Shown here: one piece after another, positions 60,577-64,000 of the stretch | Position numbering within the stretch: position 1 is the stretch's first letter | Layout of the letters: each line of letters opens with the position of its first letter | DNA from: Prevotella sp. | Lineage (GTDB): Bacteria > Bacteroidota > Bacteroidia > Bacteroidales > Bacteroidaceae | Assembly: GCA_017474515.1 (NCBI GenBank) | Contig: JAFVHN010000017.1 | Span: 1 to 64,000 of the forward strand | DNA length: 64,000 nt | Direction of reading: 5' to 3' | The notes under the pieces: generated by a model | Seen by the model: only the letters and a program-made list of their open reading frames with translations | What the model was told of the DNA's origin: nothing | Database searches by the model: none | Translations under genes and position numbers: made by a program

Positions 60577-62331
60577 ATGAAGAAACAACTGCTTATCTCT
60601 TGCCTCGTGCTTCTTGGTTGCAGCGTGATGGCGCAGGCACAATCGACTCCTGACGTACTCTGTGGCGAGTTCTCCATTTCTGGTTATGGGCAGAAAGTGG
60701 TGTTCTCGAAAGGCAACCTGCAATGCGTGGACGGAAATTGGCAACTTGCCGAACATCAGTACGACTACTTCGGCGACAGCCAAAGCCCTGGCCAAGACAT
60801 GTTTGCCTATAATGCCTATTGCCTGCCTGACAACGACAATTCGTGGTTCGTGTTGTCGCATAAGGAGTGGACGTATCTGCTCAAGACCCGCATTGTAAAC
60901 AACACGCTTTCCGACGGCGCACATTTTACCATGGCTACGCTTGGCGACACTTACAAAGGGGTGATACTGTTTCCCGATGACTACATGCACCCTGAAGGCA
61001 CGGACTTCGTGGCGGGTACCTTCGACGGCCCGTCCGACTTCACCGCCACGGTCAGTCTTGACGGCTGGGCGTTGATGGAGAGCGCCGGATGCGTGTTCCT
61101 GCCTGCCGCCGGTTACCATTCGGTAGATGATTACTGGGCATTGGTGGGTGAGGCGGCCATTTACAGCAGCACAACCATAACACCCTCAGACTCACATCAT
61201 TTTTATACTCCTGTGTTCAGAACAAATGTCGTCAAATTAGGTGACGATGGCTGGTGCCATATCAATTCATTGACATCGGTCCGCCTGGTCAAAACGACAG
61301 AAAGCGGGCTTCCCAAAGACCAGGACGGTTATTATCTCATCAGTTCCCTGAGCGACTGGCAGTTCTTCAGCAATATTGTCAAGGACATCCCAAATGCCAA
61401 CGCACGCATGACGGCGGACATCGACCTCGGCGACGACCAGACGAAGATAGGAACTGAGAGCGTTTCTTACCAAGGCGTCTTCGACGGCCAGGGGCATACG
61501 CTGACACTGGCGTATTCCGTGGCGAGTTATTCGGATTACAATGCGCCGTTCGTCAAAATCAAAGACGCTACCATTCAGAACCTGCACATCAGCGGCTCCA
61601 TCACAACAAAAGGCATACACCCTGCCAGCATTGCAAGTTATGCGTCTGGTATATGCCGTGTCAGCAATTGTTGGAGTGACGTTGCCATCACATCAAATCA
61701 TAATGATTATGTTGACTGCGGTAGTTTCATAGGCCGCGTTAATTCGGGAGGAACCCTTTACATGGACGATTGTGTCTTCACCGGCAGCATCGTCTATGGC
61801 AATAGCAAAGCCTTCAGTGGCAGCGGCTTGGTGGGGTGGGCACAAATGAATGCCAAGGTACAGGTGCAGGATTGTTTGTTTGCACCCTCTGATTTATTGG
61901 TAAGAGGAAAAGAAGGAAGGCCGGAGGTGACCGGCATGTTTGTAGGATGTGTTGTTGGAAATGAGAACAATGTGTCCATAACCAACAGCTATTACAACTC
62001 CGTGGCCGACGCTTCAGTGTTGTTGCCTCAAGAAGGAGGTGTTTTTGCTTCCGATGAAGACCTTTCCGACGGCACTACTGCCACTGCTTTGCAAAATGGA
62101 CGAGAGGCTGAAATATGGGTGCAGGACACCCAAGCCGGCCTGCCAATGCTGAAGCTGTTCGCAAATGTGCAGGGTGACGACGTGGCAACGGGTTTGGGCG
62201 CAGCGCAGGATGACAAAGGAGAAATGACAAACCACAACTCCTGGTACTCTCCCGACGGGCGCAGACTCAACGGCATGCCATCAGTCAAGGGACTTTATAT
62301 CGTGGGTGGCAAAAAGGTCATCGTAAGATAA
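60577..62331 (+). CDS. Secreted multidomain surface protein with T9SS tail
   Basis: The 584-residue product has a signal peptide (MKKQLLISCLVLLGCSVMAQ). Residues about 28-230 form a domain with QKVVFSKGNLQCVDGNWQLA, WTYLLKTR and SAGCVFLPAAGYHS, common in Prevotella and Bacteroides surface proteins. Residues about 245-500 have GLUG-type beta-helix features (VFDGQGHTLTLAYSV, TIQNLHISGSI, SGSGLVGWAQ). The end (WYSPDGRRLNGMPSVKGLYI, VGGKKVIVR) is a type IX sorting domain. It probably acts as an adhesin or glycan-binding protein. Confidence 0.75.
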   Translation: MKKQLLISCLVLLGCSVMAQAQSTPDVLCGEFSISGYGQKVVFSKGNLQCVDGNWQLAEHQYDYFGDSQSPGQDMFAYNAYCLPDNDNSWFVLSHKEWTYLLKTRIVNNTLSDGAHFTMATLGDTYKGVILFPDDYMHPEGTDFVAGTFDGPSDFTATVSLDGWALMESAGCVFLPAAGYHSVDDYWALVGEAAIYSSTTITPSDSHHFYTPVFRTNVVKLGDDGWCHINSLTSVRLVKTTESGLPKDQDGYYLISSLSDWQFFSNIVKDIPNANARMTADIDLGDDQTKIGTESVSYQGVFDGQGHTLTLAYSVASYSDYNAPFVKIKDATIQNLHISGSITTKGIHPASIASYASGICRVSNCWSDVAITSNHNDYVDCGSFIGRVNSGGTLYMDDCVFTGSIVYGNSKAFSGSGLVGWAQMNAKVQVQDCLFAPSDLLVRGKEGRPEVTGMFVGCVVGNENNVSITNSYYNSVADASVLLPQEGGVFASDEDLSDGTTATALQNGREAEIWVQDTQAGLPMLKLFANVQGDDVATGLGAAQDDKGEMTNHNSWYSPDGRRLNGMPSVKGLYIVGGKKVIVR

Positions 62332-62340
62332 AAGACTCGT

Positions 62341-62391
62341 AAAAGGTGAAAAAGTAGAAAGCGCTTGCGCTATAATACTTTTTCACCTTTT
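62341..62391. terminator. Bidirectional terminator
   Basis: AAAAGGTGAAAAAGTA pairs perfectly with TACTTTTTCACCTTTT (16 bp), enclosing a second stem AGCGC/GCGCT. It starts 10 bp after the stop of the preceding gene and ends the surface-protein group. Confidence 0.85.
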
Positions 62392-62463
62392 TACTTTTTC
62401 ACCTTTTTATATAATAAAAGGAGCTTTGGGGGCGTTATATAAAAGACAATAGACGATTTTGAC

Positions 62464-63918
62464 ATGAAGTTTAAAAGTCTTTGGGGCTTTCTCTTGGCAG
62501 CGTGCACCCTTTGCATGCTGGCTGCGTCGTGTGCCGACGATGACTCTTTTACGACCTCCACGCAGAACAGGCTCTACTTTTCCGTTGACACTGTAAAACT
62601 GGACACCGTGTTCTCGCGGGTGCCTACGCCCACCAAGAGCCTGTGGGTGTATAACCATTCGGGCGACGGCATACGTTGCTCAAACATACGCTTGGCCCGT
62701 GGCAACCAGACGGGCTACAGGGTGAACGTTGACGGCACCTATCTCGGCGAAAGCTCCGGATGGCAGACGCAGAATGTTGAGATACGCGACAAAGACAGCA
62801 TCCGCGTCTTCGTGGAGCTTACTTCTCCCGCCAACGGGCTGCTCACTCCCCAGCCGCTGGACGACGACCTCATCTTCCTCTTAGAAAGCGGAACCGAGCA
62901 GCGCGTTCACCTCTCGGCATACACATGGGATGCGGAAATCGTGAACGGCCTCCGCGTCAGTGCCGACACCACATTGCAGTCCTCGCGCCCGCTCATCGTC
63001 TATGGGGGCATTGTCGTTGACAGCGCCGCCACCCTGCGCATTCCTGCCGGCCAGACCGTTTATTTCCATGCCGGCGCAGGAATAGACGTCTATGGCCGAC
63101 TGTTGTGCGAAGGTCAGCCCGACAACAACGTGGTGCTTCGCGGCGATCGCATCGACAACATGTTCGATTATCTCCCCTACGACCTTGTGAGCGGACAATG
63201 GTCGGGCATTCGCATTCATTCCTCATCCTACGAGAATAACATTTCCTATACTGACATCCACAGTACCTTCAACGGCATCGTTTGCGATTCTGCCGACGTC
63301 AGCCGCCTGAAACTCGACCTCCTCTATTCCACCGTTCATAATTGCCAGGGCGACGGCCTGCAGGCCAACAACTGCTATGTGCGCGTGGCCAACTGCCAGA
63401 TTACCAACACCCTGGGGAATTGCGTGGGCGTTGTCGGTGGCAATGTGCTCCTTCAGCACTGCACCCTGGCACAGTTCTATCCCTTCGATGCCATGCGCGG
63501 TGCCGCTCTCCACTTTACCAACGGCCCCGGCAGTCCGTTGCAACTTGTATGCCTCAATTCGCTCATCACGGGCTATGCCGACGACGTGGTGATGGGCACG
63601 CAGGCCGACACCGCCGCCGTCTTCGACTATTATTTCTCGTCATCCGTCATGCGCACGCCGGCCGTTGACGACACCCTGCGATTTAAAAACATCCTTTGGG
63701 AAGACCCCGAAGACACCCTTACCACCGGTCGTAAGCATTTCCGCCTTGTCAACGGCGACACCCAGCATTACGACTTCCACCTTGACAGCCTTTCCACCGC
63801 CATCAACCGCGGTGACCCTCTTAATGCTTTGCCCGAAGACCGCGACGGCCGTCCACGCGACGAACAGCCCGATGCAGGATGCTTCGAGTTCATTCCCAAA
63901 TCATCTACAACCCCTTAA
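62464..63918 (+). CDS. Lipoprotein with right-handed beta-helix
   Basis: The 484-residue lipoprotein (lipobox LAASCADD) has an N-terminal beta domain (about 30-165) and then a parallel beta-helix of repeated short strands (SAATLRIPAGQTVYFHAGAG, then GRLLCEGQPDNNVVLRG, NISYTDIHSTFNGIVCDSAD, NCYVRVANCQITNTLGNCVG). It ends with a PRDEQPDAGCFEF segment typical of choice-of-anchor Q-type proteins. This architecture fits surface polysaccharide binding or lyase-like proteins, but no catalytic residues can be assigned. Confidence 0.75.
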   Translation: MKFKSLWGFLLAACTLCMLAASCADDDSFTTSTQNRLYFSVDTVKLDTVFSRVPTPTKSLWVYNHSGDGIRCSNIRLARGNQTGYRVNVDGTYLGESSGWQTQNVEIRDKDSIRVFVELTSPANGLLTPQPLDDDLIFLLESGTEQRVHLSAYTWDAEIVNGLRVSADTTLQSSRPLIVYGGIVVDSAATLRIPAGQTVYFHAGAGIDVYGRLLCEGQPDNNVVLRGDRIDNMFDYLPYDLVSGQWSGIRIHSSSYENNISYTDIHSTFNGIVCDSADVSRLKLDLLYSTVHNCQGDGLQANNCYVRVANCQITNTLGNCVGVVGGNVLLQHCTLAQFYPFDAMRGAALHFTNGPGSPLQLVCLNSLITGYADDVVMGTQADTAAVFDYYFSSSVMRTPAVDDTLRFKNILWEDPEDTLTTGRKHFRLVNGDTQHYDFHLDSLSTAINRGDPLNALPEDRDGRPRDEQPDAGCFEFIPKSSTTP

Positions 63919-63947
63919 ACGTAAAAATACTCAAACGAACCAACCCC

Positions 63948-64000
63948 ATGAAAGAAATAACGCTTACCTCCACCATCCGCCTCTACCAGAAAGAGGAACT
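63948..64000 (+). CDS. Probable cytidine deaminase, N-terminus only
   Basis: An ATG at 63948 opens a frame (MKEITLTSTIRLYQKEEL) that runs off the window. The pattern resembles the N-terminus of Bacteroidales cytidine deaminases as I remember it, but the catalytic residues lie outside the window, so the call is tentative. Confidence 0.4.
   Translation, partial: MKEITLTSTIRLYQKEE

Overview
The window comes from a Bacteroidota chromosome, most likely a gut or rumen Prevotellaceae (Prevotella sensu lato). The evidence is: promoters of the Bacteroides type (TTTGC, about 19 bp, TAnnTTTG) with almost no Shine-Dalgarno signals; type IX secretion hallmarks (GldB, a PorT-like barrel, C-terminal sorting domains); BspA-type leucine-rich repeat proteins; a six-gene Na+-NQR operon; the long Bacteroidota forms of NusB and RNase Z; and family-specific proteins such as DUF5606 and DUF4248. 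Coding DNA is moderately GC-rich. No rRNA, tRNA, CRISPR array, prophage or intact IS was seen.

Layout. 0.6-4.6 kb (minus): flippase and a GH51 arabinofuranosidase. 4.9-6.6 kb (minus): small sorting-domain protein, ECF sigma factor, membrane-anchored putative anti-sigma factor, and Spy/CpxP-like periplasmic protein. 6.7-9.0 kb (minus): mazG, a lipoprotein and RNase Z. 9.2-14.2 kb (minus): PorT-like barrel, peptide transporter, truA, EamA permease and YhcC-type radical SAM protein. 14.4-18.3 kb (minus): LysM/periplasmic-binding protein, a T9SS leucine-rich repeat protein and GldB. 18.6 kb (plus): DUF4861 protein. 20.0-23.1 kb (minus): menC, menB and a LacI regulator with a probable self-operator. 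23.9-27.3 kb (minus): conserved nusB-yajC-ybbR-coaE-DUF5606 operon, divergent from the plus-strand set rplY/ctc, pth, S4 protein, purN and topB (27.5-32.1 kb).

32.8-41.0 kb (plus) is a beta-mannan/glucomannan utilisation operon: a CE7-like esterase, a carboxylesterase-GH26 fusion, a GH130 mannosylglucose phosphorylase, a GPH-type symporter and a mannobiose/cellobiose 2-epimerase. Together they match the known Bacteroides fragilis route: mannan is cut to mannobiose, imported, epimerised to mannosylglucose, and phosphorolysed to mannose 1-phosphate and glucose. No SusC/SusD pair lies in this window.

41-43.8 kb is an AT-rich accessory patch with tandem repeats, a DUF4248 remnant, a frame-broken small gene, a lone secreted protein and unexplained palindromes. 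43.8-46.2 kb (minus) holds a lipoprotein, a transmembrane Ser/Thr kinase and an HTH-like protein. 47.0-52.7 kb (plus) is nqrABCDEF with a textbook promoter and terminator. 53.0-63.9 kb (plus) encodes large secreted proteins and lipoproteins, and a truncated probable cytidine deaminase begins at the right edge.

The most unusual material lies between the genes. There is a GC-rich double-hairpin repeat present about eight times, often directly abutting stop codons; a roughly 230-270 bp structured repeat present three times; short modules (AGTGAAGAGTGAA, TGCCGCCAT, GAACTCCTGTAAC) scattered widely; a promoter-terminator pair with no gene between them (candidate sRNA); and a terminator hairpin placed inside what must be the leader of a surface-protein gene.
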